In this document: positions 1 through 8,371 of the stretch, piece after piece
Position numbering within the stretch: the stretch's first letter is position 1
Layout: the number at the start of each line of letters is the position of its first letter
Assembly: GCA_028818695.1 (NCBI GenBank)
Contig: JAPPNK010000004.1
Span: 137,888-201,887 of the forward strand
DNA from: Candidatus Poribacteria bacterium
Lineage (GTDB): Bacteria; Poribacteria; WGA-4E; GCA-2687025
Length of the DNA stretch: 64,000 nucleotides
Reading direction: 5' to 3'
The notes under the pieces: model-generated
What the model saw: only the letters and a program-made list of their open reading frames with translations
What the model was told of the DNA's origin: nothing
The model's database searches: none
Made by a program: the position numbers and the translations under genes

Positions 1-1
1 T

Positions 2-1021
2 GTTGACGCGCTCCTATCGATGGCGCAGTACGGGTTCGTTTTCGGCGTATTGACGCCGCTGTTCAGCATGGTTTTTCAGAACGCTCAAGAGAAGCGGCGT
101 CTGCTCATCTGTTTCGCCGCGTCTGGACATATCGCCGCCGGGCTGGCGGCGGCGGACTTTATCGGGCTGATGCCGTTTCAAATCCCCGGCATTGCGCTTC
201 GAAGCGGGCGGTATATGTCGACGCTCAACAACGCGAACGCCTTTGCGCTCGTCATGGCGATGGGGCTGCCCGTTTCGCTTGCGTTTGTCGCCGCGCCTGG
301 ACGAAGAGCGGTTCGATGGTATTTCGCGTTTGGAACGGCGCTGAACGCTTACGGACTGGCGCTGTCGGCGTCGCTCGGCGGTTTCTTAGGAGGAGCGTTT
401 GGGCTGGGGGCGTTTGCGGTTTTGATCGTTTCAGCGCAGAAAGGACGCGCCCGCCGGCGGACGGTTCTGGCGCTCGCCGCCTCGGTTGCGGTCATCGCCG
501 GCGGCGCGGTATACGGATTCTCCGCCGCTGAACGGCTGCCGATACCGACGCGCTTTCTGGAACGGGTCGCCGCGCTAGGCTCCATTCAAGAGGCGGAAAA
601 CTACGGAACGCGCGCCGAACTGACCGCGCATGGGTTCAAGACGCTCTCAAAACATTTCATCGTCGGCGTCGGACAGGAGCAGCATAAGGAGATCACGCCC
701 ACCGGACACTCCGTCCATGTGAACTACCTGCTCGTGTTTGTGGAAAACGGGCTGATCGGATTCGTCGGGTATATCGGGATGATTGTCGCTCTGCTGCTGA
801 AAGCGTTTCGGCTCGTCCGCGCCTCGCCGCCGGAGGAACGCCCCCTCGCCATCGGATTGACAGCGTCGTTTTTGGCGCTGCTCGCCATCCTGTGCGTACA
901 TACGAATGTGCATATGCGCTACGCATGGGCGCCCGCGTTTGTCATTGCGGCGTACGGGGGCGTTCTACGGCGGGGCGGAGATGAGGATCACTCCATGCTT
1001 GTGTCGGGGAGAAGGTCGTAG
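2..1021 (+). CDS. O-antigen ligase-like membrane protein (5' end outside the window)
   Basis: The frame is open to the left edge, so the gene begins upstream; 339 residues are visible. It is very hydrophobic with repeated membrane segments. A soluble stretch near residues 185-235 contains GVGQEQHKEITPTGHSVHVNYL, in which G-V-G and the following H-N-Y resemble the periplasmic loop of Wzy/WaaL polymerases and ligases. These enzymes join lipid-linked glycans in the outer leaflet of the inner membrane. The exact substrate cannot be told. Its 3' end overlaps the convergent lipoprotein gene by 34 bp. Confidence 0.7.
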   Translation, partial: VDALLSMAQYGFVFGVLTPLFSMVFQNAQEKRRLLICFAASGHIAAGLAAADFIGLMPFQIPGIALRSGRYMSTLNNANAFALVMAMGLPVSLAFVAAPGRRAVRWYFAFGTALNAYGLALSASLGGFLGGAFGLGAFAVLIVSAQKGRARRRTVLALAASVAVIAGGAVYGFSAAERLPIPTRFLERVAALGSIQEAENYGTRAELTAHGFKTLSKHFIVGVGQEQHKEITPTGHSVHVNYLLVFVENGLIGFVGYIGMIVALLLKAFRLVRASPPEERPLAIGLTASFLALLAILCVHTNVHMRYAWAPAFVIAAYGGVLRRGGDEDHSMLVSGRRS

Positions 1022-1953
1022 TCGATCAGCTGGACGCGCCGTTCTTCGGTCTGTTCGCCGCGCGTTTGGGTCTGCTCTATGCGGATGATTCCGACATCCG
1101 GCGCAAGCCATTTTCGGCTGACGGTGTGGTCAATCTCGAAGCCGCCCAGCGTCCATTTAAAATCCTCCTCCACCAAAATCGCATGCTGAAACGCCCCTGC
1201 CGGCGTTTCGATCTCCGCCTCTTCGATGACGCGGTAGCTCGCCGTCCCTGAGCCGACGGGGATGCCGTCCGGCAGATAGGCGGTGAATTTCTGCGACCAC
1301 TCCTTGCCCGGTATCAGCGGAAAGCGGTATAACGGCAGCCACGGGTCGAACAGCAGCGTGTCGGACGAACCGAAGATAACATTCAGCCCATGCTGCTCAA
1401 TGCCGTCCTCGACGCGGCCGACATAGGCGTAATTCGAGACGTTCTCCTCCACATTCGGATCGGTTGTGCGCGTCTCCATGACATAGGAGAACCTGTCCGC
1501 GTTCTCGACCTCGATTTTGTCGATGATCTCGATCGTCACTTCGTTTCCGTCCTGGTCTAGGTATGTCCATAGATTGCCGACAGCGAGCGGGTAGAAGTTG
1601 CCTTTTCGCGGCTCCCAGACCAGCACATCGATGGATTTTGTCACGGAGGAGACGCCGTCCGACGCCGTCAGCGCGATCTGATGCCAGCCCTCTTCAGGAG
1701 TTTGCCAAATGGCTTCAAGCTCCTCGCCGAAGACGATCTTGCCGGCGGAGGCTGACCAGCTCAGACGAATCGGGTCGCCGTCCACATCCAGCGCGCTGTA
1801 GGTCAAATTGGCGAGGCTGTACGGCTCTGGATTTTCAGGGGTTACGTATAACACCGTCACATTTGGGGGATGGTTTTTGTCGACGCCGCCGCCGTCCCCG
1901 CAACCGACCGCCAACGCCGCCAACGCCGCCAAACATACCGCGCGTACGCTCAT
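988..1953 (-). CDS. Lipoprotein with an Ig/PKD-like domain
   Basis: The 321-residue product opens with a lipoprotein signal peptide ending in LAVGC, so it should be lipid-anchored after cleavage before Cys18. Residues about 27-110 (HPPNVTVLYVTPENPEP, DVDGDPIRLSWSASAG, WHQIALTASDGVSS) have the spacing of a PKD/cadherin-like beta-sandwich. The rest (NLWTYLDQDGNEVTIEI and onward) is a beta-rich domain I do not recognise. The ATG follows GGAGAAACG, a good ribosome-binding site. No enzymatic residues are evident; a surface structural or binding role is inference. Confidence 0.65.
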   Translation of the reverse strand: MSVRAVCLAALAALAVGCGDGGGVDKNHPPNVTVLYVTPENPEPYSLANLTYSALDVDGDPIRLSWSASAGKIVFGEELEAIWQTPEEGWHQIALTASDGVSSVTKSIDVLVWEPRKGNFYPLAVGNLWTYLDQDGNEVTIEIIDKIEVENADRFSYVMETRTTDPNVEENVSNYAYVGRVEDGIEQHGLNVIFGSSDTLLFDPWLPLYRFPLIPGKEWSQKFTAYLPDGIPVGSGTASYRVIEEAEIETPAGAFQHAILVEEDFKWTLGGFEIDHTVSRKWLAPDVGIIRIEQTQTRGEQTEERRVQLIDYDLLPDTSME

Positions 1954-2048
1954 CGTTTCTCCAATCGCCGCCTTATACGCCTTTTATAACGAACGCGCGG
2001 CTAAACGGATGACGCCATTTTCCGTTTCCGCTCCCGCTCCTTCGTCTG

Positions 2049-2636
2049 TCATTGGGCGCGGTTTTTACGATAGACGCTGATCTCGATGGCGTCCCGCTTC
2101 ACCCATGGCAGGTTCAGCTCAAACCAGACCGTTTTGGACTCATATGCGCCGCGGACGCGCTCCAAATAGTCGCGCATGCCGTTGGCGCCGATGCCCGCGT
2201 TGTCCGCCGCGACGATGGCGCCGTCCGCCAAACGCGGCTCGATTGCCTCAAAGCAGGGGGCATAATTGCCGTAATCGTTGTCCAAATGTAAAAATGCGAC
2301 ATCGTCTTTAATCGCCTTCAGCAGCTCGCGCGCGTCCCCAAGCCGCGCCTCAACAACCTCCGCAAGCCCCGCCGACTCGATGTTGGCGCGGGCGCGCGCG
2401 TGGCGGGACGGATTGATCTCTAGGGTGATGAGCCGCCCGCCCGTCTTCAACAGTTCGCGCCCAAACCAGAGCGCCGAATAACCGACCGCCGTCCCGCACT
2501 CCACCGCCAGCGGCGGGGACGCCTCGGCGACCAGATCCGCCAGATGCCGCGCCTTCTCCGGACCCAGCATCGGGATGCGTTCCTCGCGGCATTCGCGCTC
2601 CACGCGCTGAATGACCGCCTCTATTTGCGTTGACAC
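2049..2636 (-). CDS. Class I SAM-dependent O-methyltransferase
   Basis: This 195-residue protein has a Rossmann-type SAM-binding fold. Motif I is VECGTAVGYSALWFG near residues 44-58, followed by an acidic strand end (LITLEINPSRH) and a later FLHLDNDYGNY segment of the catechol/caffeoyl-type O-methyltransferase family, which transfers methyl groups to small hydroxylated acceptors. The start is GTG, six bases after AGGAG. The lipoprotein gene downstream begins 95 bp away on the same strand. The acceptor substrate is unknown. Confidence 0.75.
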   Translation of the reverse strand: MSTQIEAVIQRVERECREERIPMLGPEKARHLADLVAEASPPLAVECGTAVGYSALWFGRELLKTGGRLITLEINPSRHARARANIESAGLAEVVEARLGDARELLKAIKDDVAFLHLDNDYGNYAPCFEAIEPRLADGAIVAADNAGIGANGMRDYLERVRGAYESKTVWFELNLPWVKRDAIEISVYRKNRAQ

Positions 2637-2710
2637 GTTTGCTCCTTTCCGATCATTCGTATGCGCAATTGTATCGCGTCAGAGGCGTACGGCAACCCGC
2701 GCTTCTGAAT

Positions 2711-2776
2711 GGCGTCCCAACTTTATGCATGAGGTCAGGCGCTTGAGTTGCATCGTCCGCGCCGCTGCGTTATACT
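2711..2776 (+). promoter_or_regulatory. rpsU operon promoter with conserved upstream element
   Basis: TTGCAT (2748-2753), a 17-bp spacer and TATACT (2771-2776) form a strong sigma70-type promoter. Ten bases upstream of the -35 box ends a copy of the element TCCCAACT-N10-GGTCA (about 2715-2737) seen at eight other promoters in this window. Start of transcription is expected near 2783, giving a leader of roughly 50 nt before rpsU. Confidence 0.7.
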
Positions 2777-2835
2777 CTATACAAGGGCGCATTGTATCAA
2801 AAGGGCGTCCGTCAACCAAACAACGGAGGTATCTT

Positions 2836-3051
2836 TTGCCAAAAGTGAATGTGAGCAGCGACGATTCCATCGATCGCGTGCTGAACCGATTCAAAAAACT
2901 GTGCGAACGCGAAGGACTCCGGCGCGAAATGAAACGCCGGATGGCGTACGAAAAACCGAGCGAAAAACGGCGCCGAAAACTGATGCGCCGACAGCGCCAA
3001 CTGCTGCGCGCCCAAGCGAAAAACAACGACGTCACGCCGAAATACTACTGA
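2836..3051 (+). CDS. rpsU: 30S ribosomal protein bS21
   Basis: The 71-residue basic protein matches bS21: MPKVNVSSDDSIDRVLNRFKK, then CEREGLRREMKRRMAYEKPS and an Arg/Lys-rich tail. bS21 binds the platform of the small subunit and helps mRNA engagement. The start is TTG at 2836: GGAGGT lies five bases upstream, and the N-terminus M-P-x-V matches the family. Alternative GTG codons at 2845 and 2851 are too far from the ribosome-binding site. The stop overlaps the next start (TGATG), so aldo-keto reductase translation is probably coupled. bS21 is absent from some phyla, so its presence is mildly diagnostic. Confidence 0.93.
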   Translation: MPKVNVSSDDSIDRVLNRFKKLCEREGLRREMKRRMAYEKPSEKRRRKLMRRQRQLLRAQAKNNDVTPKYY

Positions 3052-3995
3052 TGGAGACGCGGCCCCTAGGACGCACAGGCTTTCAGGTCTCGGCGATGAG
3101 CGCAGGAGCCGCCGCCATGGGCGGAGAATACGGAGAACGAACCCAGCGCGAGGTGAACGAAACGGTCGACCGCGCCATCGAACTTGGCGTCAACTACTTC
3201 GACACCTCCCCCTACTACGGACGAACGCGCTCCGAAGAGGCTCTGGGACAGGCGCTCAACGGCAAACGCGGCAAGGTCTTCCTCTCCACCAAAACGGGGC
3301 GGTTCGACTTCGACGCGTTCGATTTCACCGAGAAGCGGCTGCGCGCCGAGGTCGACAACAGCCTGCGCCGACTGCAGACCGACCATGTCGACCTGCTCAT
3401 CGCGCATGACATTGAGTTTGCCGACCCGGCGCTCGTCTTAAACGAGGGGCTGCCGACGCTTCAGGCGCTCAAAGAAGCGGGCAAGACGCGCTTTATCGGC
3501 GTGTCGGGGCTGCCGCTGCATGTCCTGCAGACGGCGCATGAGCAGTTTCCGCATCTGGACGCAATCTTGTCCTACTGCCGCTACTGCTTGAACGACACGG
3601 CGATGATCCCGTATGCGGAGCGGTGGCGCGCGGACGGACTCGGCGTCATCAACGCAAGCCCGCTCTCGATGGGTTTATTGACGCATGGCGGGCCGCAGGA
3701 ATGGCACCCGGCGCCGAAGGATTTGAAAGCGAAGGCGAACGAAGCGGCTGAATGGTGCGCCGAACGCGGAGCCAACCTCGCGTTTCTAGCGATGCAGTTT
3801 GCGTTCCAATGTCCAGCCGTCGACACAACGATGACCGGCACGGCGCGGCGGCGGCATCTGGAATCGAACATAGAGGCGCTGAACGCGCCGATAGACGAAG
3901 AGATACTGAACGGGGTTTTGGACATACTGCGCCCCGTTCAGAATTTGAGCTGGCCAAGCGGAATTGAGAGCGCTTGGCGCAAATATCAGGGCTAG
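3051..3995 (+). CDS. Aldo/keto reductase, L-galactose dehydrogenase-like
   Basis: A TIM-barrel NAD(P)-dependent oxidoreductase of 314 residues. The catalytic tetrad is visible: Asp51 and Tyr56 in FDTSPYYG, Lys81 in STKTG and His119 in IAHDIEF. HDIEF is characteristic of the plant and bacterial L-galactose dehydrogenase group, which oxidises L-galactose or L-fucose-type sugars to lactones. The ATG overlaps the rpsU stop. An open frame continues upstream to 2748 but runs antiphase through rpsU, so 3051 is preferred. The true sugar substrate is inferred only from the motif. Confidence 0.88.
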   Translation: METRPLGRTGFQVSAMSAGAAAMGGEYGERTQREVNETVDRAIELGVNYFDTSPYYGRTRSEEALGQALNGKRGKVFLSTKTGRFDFDAFDFTEKRLRAEVDNSLRRLQTDHVDLLIAHDIEFADPALVLNEGLPTLQALKEAGKTRFIGVSGLPLHVLQTAHEQFPHLDAILSYCRYCLNDTAMIPYAERWRADGLGVINASPLSMGLLTHGGPQEWHPAPKDLKAKANEAAEWCAERGANLAFLAMQFAFQCPAVDTTMTGTARRRHLESNIEALNAPIDEEILNGVLDILRPVQNLSWPSGIESAWRKYQG

Positions 3996-3999
3996 AGCG

Positions 4000-4731
4000 A
4001 TGTACGATAAGTGGCCGAGGCCGTTGTCGGAACGGTCGAAGCGGATACGCAAGGGCTTTCGCGGGCGGGACAAGGTCACCGGCATGGCGGACGCAAAACG
4101 CAACTGCCCCGCCTACGGAGGTCTCATCTCGGCGACCACCTGCCGGGAGAGCCGCGGCGTCGTGAAAGGCTGCGACGCGCGGTGTCCGTATTTTGCGCCG
4201 ATGCTGACGCGCAACCGCTCCCTGCCCAACAAGAACTACCCGCTCCACAAGTGCTACTTCCGCTACATCCCTGAAAGCGGCTGCGGCTCGATACTAGTCT
4301 CCCGGCATAACCCGGACGGAACGCTGCGGGTCATGTCGCTGCTGCTGGACCTGTGGAAGCGCGGGATTCAGGACTGCTTTATGGATGTGTCGATCGAGGA
4401 GGCGGCGCTGGAGAAGCATATCCAGTCGTTTGAAGAGCCGCCGTACGAAGAGAAGGAGCTGCTGGAGTGTCAGCGGTATATCAAATGGGCGGAGAAGATC
4501 TCGCAGGAGGTGGGGCATGAGATCCCTTGGGAGTACCGCCGATGGAAAGAGACGCTCGGCAACATGAACGAAGTGCCGGCGATGGAAGGCTCGCTCTACC
4601 GGTGCGCGAAGTGCATGGCAGATCTGCCGCGTCAGGCGGTGGAGCTGATGAAGCAGTACGCGCTTCGGGACGACGTACAGTTTTACCTGGCATGCCGAAA
4701 ATGCGGCGGAGAATTTGACGAGGAGTGGTGA
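4000..4731 (+). CDS. Unrecognised cysteine-rich protein with C-terminal zinc ribbon
   Basis: This 243-residue protein has two cysteine clusters. The first is NCPAYGGLISATTCRESRG followed by GCDARCPYF (roughly residues 35-65). The C-terminal one is YRCAKCMADLP ... YLACRKCGGEF, a typical CxxC/CxxC zinc ribbon. The centre is helical and charged. No catalytic motif is evident; nucleic-acid or protein binding is plausible. ATG at 4000 is chosen, since the TTG at 3964 would overlap the reductase gene. The stop overlaps the next gene as TGATG. It belongs to the rpsU operon by spacing. Confidence 0.7.
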   Translation: MYDKWPRPLSERSKRIRKGFRGRDKVTGMADAKRNCPAYGGLISATTCRESRGVVKGCDARCPYFAPMLTRNRSLPNKNYPLHKCYFRYIPESGCGSILVSRHNPDGTLRVMSLLLDLWKRGIQDCFMDVSIEEAALEKHIQSFEEPPYEEKELLECQRYIKWAEKISQEVGHEIPWEYRRWKETLGNMNEVPAMEGSLYRCAKCMADLPRQAVELMKQYALRDDVQFYLACRKCGGEFDEEW

Positions 4732-7172
4732 TGAAACGGATTTGTTGGATTTCAGCTTTGGCGTTGTTTGGATCGCTGACGTTCGCGGCTTTTGCGCAGG
4801 ACACTCCGGCCGAGGCGGCAGATTCCGGCTTTCTCAGGTTCTTTAGGGAAGATGCAGTAAATCCGCTCTGGGCGACGATCATCGTCAGCATCGTCATCAC
4901 CGTCATCAAGACGATTCATTCGGCAGTGCGCCGAGACAAGATTTTGAAACGGCATCTCGGCAAGTATCTGCAGTTCAGGCATAAGGGCGGCGCGCCGAAA
5001 TCGGGCATCTTCAAAATGATTTTGAAAGATGTGGAGATCGCCTCGGAGAAGACCGACGTTCAGGGCAAAGACAGCGGGCGCCTCTTCAGCCATAAAGAAT
5101 TCCACGATAAGTTCGAAGCGCTCGTCCGTTACCATGACGAGATGACGCAGGCGGACACGGATGAACGGAAAGGGTATATTCAGCGCTCCATCCACCCGAC
5201 CATCTTCAACCGTTTTCGCAAACGTCTCCTGTCGTTCTTCCGGCTGCTGGGCGATCAAGTGAAGGTCATATGGGACCAAGCGATCGGAACCCATCTCAAT
5301 AAATTGCGAGGGCTTACTGCAGGGTACATAGGCGCGCCGCAGATTCAAAAAATGGCAGAAACGCAGGTCGAAGAGATCACCGGCATCAGCAAAGAGGGAG
5401 GGTACAATCTCGAAGACACTGAAGGCGGCACCTCCTACCGTATGCTCATCGACCGGCTTCTCGGAACGAAGGTGTTGGCGCATGTCATGGGCAAAGACCG
5501 AGAATGCATCCTTGCCGACTACACCTTGGGCGGCTACTACCATCTGCTGGATGTAAAGCTGGATGAAAGTTTCGAGCTGAACATTGAGTGGGGAAAGCAG
5601 GCTGGCAAGTGGGTCGGCGGCGGCGGATACGACCGAATCGTGCGCGCGACGCGCAAGGGCAACGAGATTACCATCGAGAGCCGCGCGCAGTTCCCGCTTC
5701 AGCTCACGCGCCTAGAAATGCATGGCGGCCGCAAGATCGCCGATAAGCCTGTCGGAAATAAGTCATACGACAAGGGTCATAAGCACAACCACGAAAAGAT
5801 CAACATACGGATTGAACCGTACGGCAAGATCAAGTGGAAAAAGATGCATCACGAACGGCGCAAGGTGGCTCAAAGTACGTTCAAGGAGATCATCGGTCCT
5901 GGCTACGACCTCGGCCTGAACGATTATGGACATGTGAAGCTGAGGTTTAACACCAGCCGCATGGCGGATTGCGTCATCAAATACCAAAACAACGCCATCA
6001 AATACCGCGCCGAGAAGGTGGACGCGCAGGATGTTCAGCTCGACTCTCTGGCGGAAGCGCTGTGGCGCACCTCCTCGCGCCTTGAGATCACCGACGAGAA
6101 GGGCAACCGCATACGCGGGATGCATCTCAACAGCGGATATGTCACGAACCTCAGCAAAGACCTTGTCAACATTCCGGAGGTGCGCGGACATTACTCGAAG
6201 CGGTGGGATAACGAACGTTCGTTTGATCGGTTTGAGCGGAAATCGCGCCCGCTGCGCTGGTCGTTTTCGGGTCGTCTCGGCGCGTTAACCGGCAGGGCGA
6301 AGAAGGCGGCGGCGCAGGTCGCGCTCATGCAGCTGATTTCGCGCGAGAAGCAGCTCGCGTCGCCCGACAGCTGGGCTTTGCAGTTCCCGATTGCCCGCCG
6401 GCGGCGCGATTTGAAAACGCCCGCGCCTCCGCACAAACTGCCGATGCGCATTGGCGTTCTGACGCAAGCGCGGCATGATGAGGAGATCAGCGCCCTGAAC
6501 GCCATCAAATCTGCCGCAGACCATCGCATGCTTTTCCGCCGAGAATCGAACCCGTCGCTGCCGTGCCTTGACAAGATGGACATCTTGTATCTCGGCATGG
6601 GCGCCAATCTGCAAAACCTGCGCGGATTCAACCGGCAAAGCGAGGAACGCATACGCCGCTTCGCCGCGCAGGGGGGGATTATCATCGCGTTTCCGCCGAA
6701 CACCAAACCGCGGCGCGGCGGACGCCTCGGATGGATACCCGATCCGCTGGTGGAAACCGAAGACCGCATCGCCTCAAACGTCAAACTGACCCGCGGTCCG
6801 CGCATTCATGAGCCTGGGGGAGGCCTCATCAAGTTTGAGGTGATCTCCGCCATCGCCGCGGCAAGGGTGTCGCGCATCTTCTTGGAGCCGAACGAGCTGG
6901 AGCTGGAAGAGATACCGGCGGCGGTGGGCTGGTCTGTCTGGAGCGACCGGTTCACGGAAATCGCCTCGGTCGACACGGAGGGACCGTATGAGGGCGAGAA
7001 GGCGGCGGTCGCGTTGACCCTGCCGTATGGGCGCGGGCTTTACATGGCGTTCGGATTTGGACCGCGCCGCCCCGCAGATTTTGAGTGGAGCGTTCCGCTG
7101 GTCGAAAACATTCTGACATACGCGGCGTTATGGAAAGACAGGCTGGAAAAGCAAAAACGGCGAGCCGCCTAG
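4731..7172 (+). CDS. Large membrane-anchored protein with GATase/ThuA-like C-terminal domain
   Basis: Product of 813 residues. A signal peptide (CWISALALFGSLTFAAFAQ) is followed by a membrane segment (LWATIIVSIVITVIKTI, about residues 46-62). A long region of mixed alpha/beta character has no family I recognise. Residues about 570-660 (MRIGVLTQARHDEE, MDILYLGMGANLQ, RIRRFAAQGGIIIAFPP) look like a flavodoxin-type GATase/ThuA fold, but no Cys-His-Glu triad is visible, so enzymatic activity is doubtful. The ATG at 4731 sits after GAGGAG and overlaps the upstream stop. It probably acts at the inner membrane or in the periplasm. Confidence 0.65.
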   Translation: MKRICWISALALFGSLTFAAFAQDTPAEAADSGFLRFFREDAVNPLWATIIVSIVITVIKTIHSAVRRDKILKRHLGKYLQFRHKGGAPKSGIFKMILKDVEIASEKTDVQGKDSGRLFSHKEFHDKFEALVRYHDEMTQADTDERKGYIQRSIHPTIFNRFRKRLLSFFRLLGDQVKVIWDQAIGTHLNKLRGLTAGYIGAPQIQKMAETQVEEITGISKEGGYNLEDTEGGTSYRMLIDRLLGTKVLAHVMGKDRECILADYTLGGYYHLLDVKLDESFELNIEWGKQAGKWVGGGGYDRIVRATRKGNEITIESRAQFPLQLTRLEMHGGRKIADKPVGNKSYDKGHKHNHEKINIRIEPYGKIKWKKMHHERRKVAQSTFKEIIGPGYDLGLNDYGHVKLRFNTSRMADCVIKYQNNAIKYRAEKVDAQDVQLDSLAEALWRTSSRLEITDEKGNRIRGMHLNSGYVTNLSKDLVNIPEVRGHYSKRWDNERSFDRFERKSRPLRWSFSGRLGALTGRAKKAAAQVALMQLISREKQLASPDSWALQFPIARRRRDLKTPAPPHKLPMRIGVLTQARHDEEISALNAIKSAADHRMLFRRESNPSLPCLDKMDILYLGMGANLQNLRGFNRQSEERIRRFAAQGGIIIAFPPNTKPRRGGRLGWIPDPLVETEDRIASNVKLTRGPRIHEPGGGLIKFEVISAIAAARVSRIFLEPNELELEEIPAAVGWSVWSDRFTEIASVDTEGPYEGEKAAVALTLPYGRGLYMAFGFGPRRPADFEWSVPLVENILTYAALWKDRLEKQKRRAA

Positions 7173-7504
7173 TCGCGGTGTACGACGCCGAATGCGGATG
7201 GTGCCGCCGCGCGGCGGCGCGCTGGGCTTCTCTCGACCTGGAGGGCGCCGTCCATTTCACGCCGCTTCAAGACGAGGCGGCGCTGGCGCAGCTCAGCCTG
7301 TCGGCTGAAGAGGCGCGCCGCGCGATTCATGCGGTGGAGTTTGGAAAAACGTATCGAGGCGCGGAGGCGGCGGCGCGCATCATGGGGCGTCTGCCGAGTC
7401 GGCGCTGGCTCGCCCGATTGCTTCGGCTGCCGATTGCCGCGCCGCTTGCCGAAGCTGTTTACCGCGTCATCGCAAGGATCAGACCGCGCAAAGGCTGCTG
7501 TTGA
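7130..7504 (+). CDS. DCC-family (DUF393) thiol-disulfide oxidoreductase-like protein
   Basis: The 124-residue protein contains VAVYDAECGWCRRAAARW, the signature of the DUF393/DCC family, with a CxxC redox pair (Cys22, Cys25) after the first strand of a predicted thioredoxin-like fold. DCC proteins are found with membrane and envelope genes, but their substrates are poorly known. The ATG at 7130 lies inside the end of the preceding gene (43-bp overlap); a GTG or ATG further upstream is less likely. It is last in the operon and converges on the secreted-protein genes. Confidence 0.82.
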   Translation: MERQAGKAKTASRLVAVYDAECGWCRRAAARWASLDLEGAVHFTPLQDEAALAQLSLSAEEARRAIHAVEFGKTYRGAEAAARIMGRLPSRRWLARLLRLPIAAPLAEAVYRVIARIRPRKGCC

Positions 7505-7541
7505 GCCTCCCCCGCGCGGCCTGTTCCCGCGTTCAACGGGA

Positions 7542-8339
7542 TCACTCAGCCGATTTCAAACTGCCCCAAAGAGAAGCGGATTTGCCGATCGGATCGACCG
7601 ATGTGGTCGGGAAAGCGTCCGGTAGCCAGTTGTTGAACAGCTCCGTGACGACCGCCCCGCGCGGCAGGTTGTCGTTGGCGACCTGCATGACGATGCCGAC
7701 CATGCCCATGTAGTCCGCATGCTGGATGATCGCCGGGTCTTCGCCGAGAGGACCCTCCGCAAAGACGACAGCGTAATCCCAGTTCTCGTCCGCCTCAACC
7801 TGCTCCTTTCTGAAGGAGCGGTTCGACTGGAAACCTTCCAGGCTGGGCAGATATTTGCTTCCATCGGCGGTCGGAGCGACATTGTTGCCGTCCGTCCACA
7901 TATCGAAGGCGCTGTCGGTGACGTTCTGGAGTCCGCCCACCTCGTTCGCTCCTCCGCCGAGGGTCACATAAAAAATGTAGTCGGCGGTGTTGAGGTAGAG
8001 GTTCCCGTCTTCGATATACTTTTCGATGATGGAGTCGTCCGGCTCGGCGTTGCCGGGCGCATAGACGGTTTCAGGCAGGTACCCGAAGGTGAAGAAGACG
8101 TCAACGTCTCCGTCGCCGGTGCTGTCGGCAAGGAAGCTGGCGGATTCGTCCAGATTGACCGCCATGATGTCGGTGGATGTTGTGTTGCTGAGGATTTCAT
8201 CAGCGGCGGCGTTGGCGGCGTCTTGCCCGATCCAGCCCACCTTTTCGTGGAAGACGGCGATCTGCCCAAGCGACTGGGCGGCGGCCGTTCCGCACACGAG
8301 AATCATTGCTGCGATGACAGCGTTCATTACATTGCGCAT
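7542..8339 (-). CDS. Secreted protein, paralogue A, with C-terminal SVDPxGK tag
   Basis: A 265-residue protein with a Sec signal peptide (MRNVMNAVIAAMILVCGTAAA). The mature part has GQIAVFHEKVGWIG, STGDGDVDVFFTFGYLPET and NTADYIFYVTLGGGANE, shared closely with the gene upstream. The acidic DGDVD stretch might bind a metal. It ends SVDPIGKSASLWGSLKSAE, a motif shared with three other secreted proteins here. ATG at 8339 follows AGGAGA. It lies 32 bp downstream of paralogue B and is probably co-transcribed. Function unknown. Confidence 0.8.
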   Translation of the reverse strand: MRNVMNAVIAAMILVCGTAAAQSLGQIAVFHEKVGWIGQDAANAAADEILSNTTSTDIMAVNLDESASFLADSTGDGDVDVFFTFGYLPETVYAPGNAEPDDSIIEKYIEDGNLYLNTADYIFYVTLGGGANEVGGLQNVTDSAFDMWTDGNNVAPTADGSKYLPSLEGFQSNRSFRKEQVEADENWDYAVVFAEGPLGEDPAIIQHADYMGMVGIVMQVANDNLPRGAVVTELFNNWLPDAFPTTSVDPIGKSASLWGSLKSAE

Positions 8340-8371
8340 GGCGCGTTCTCCTTGTTTGTTGTTGCGCGCGT

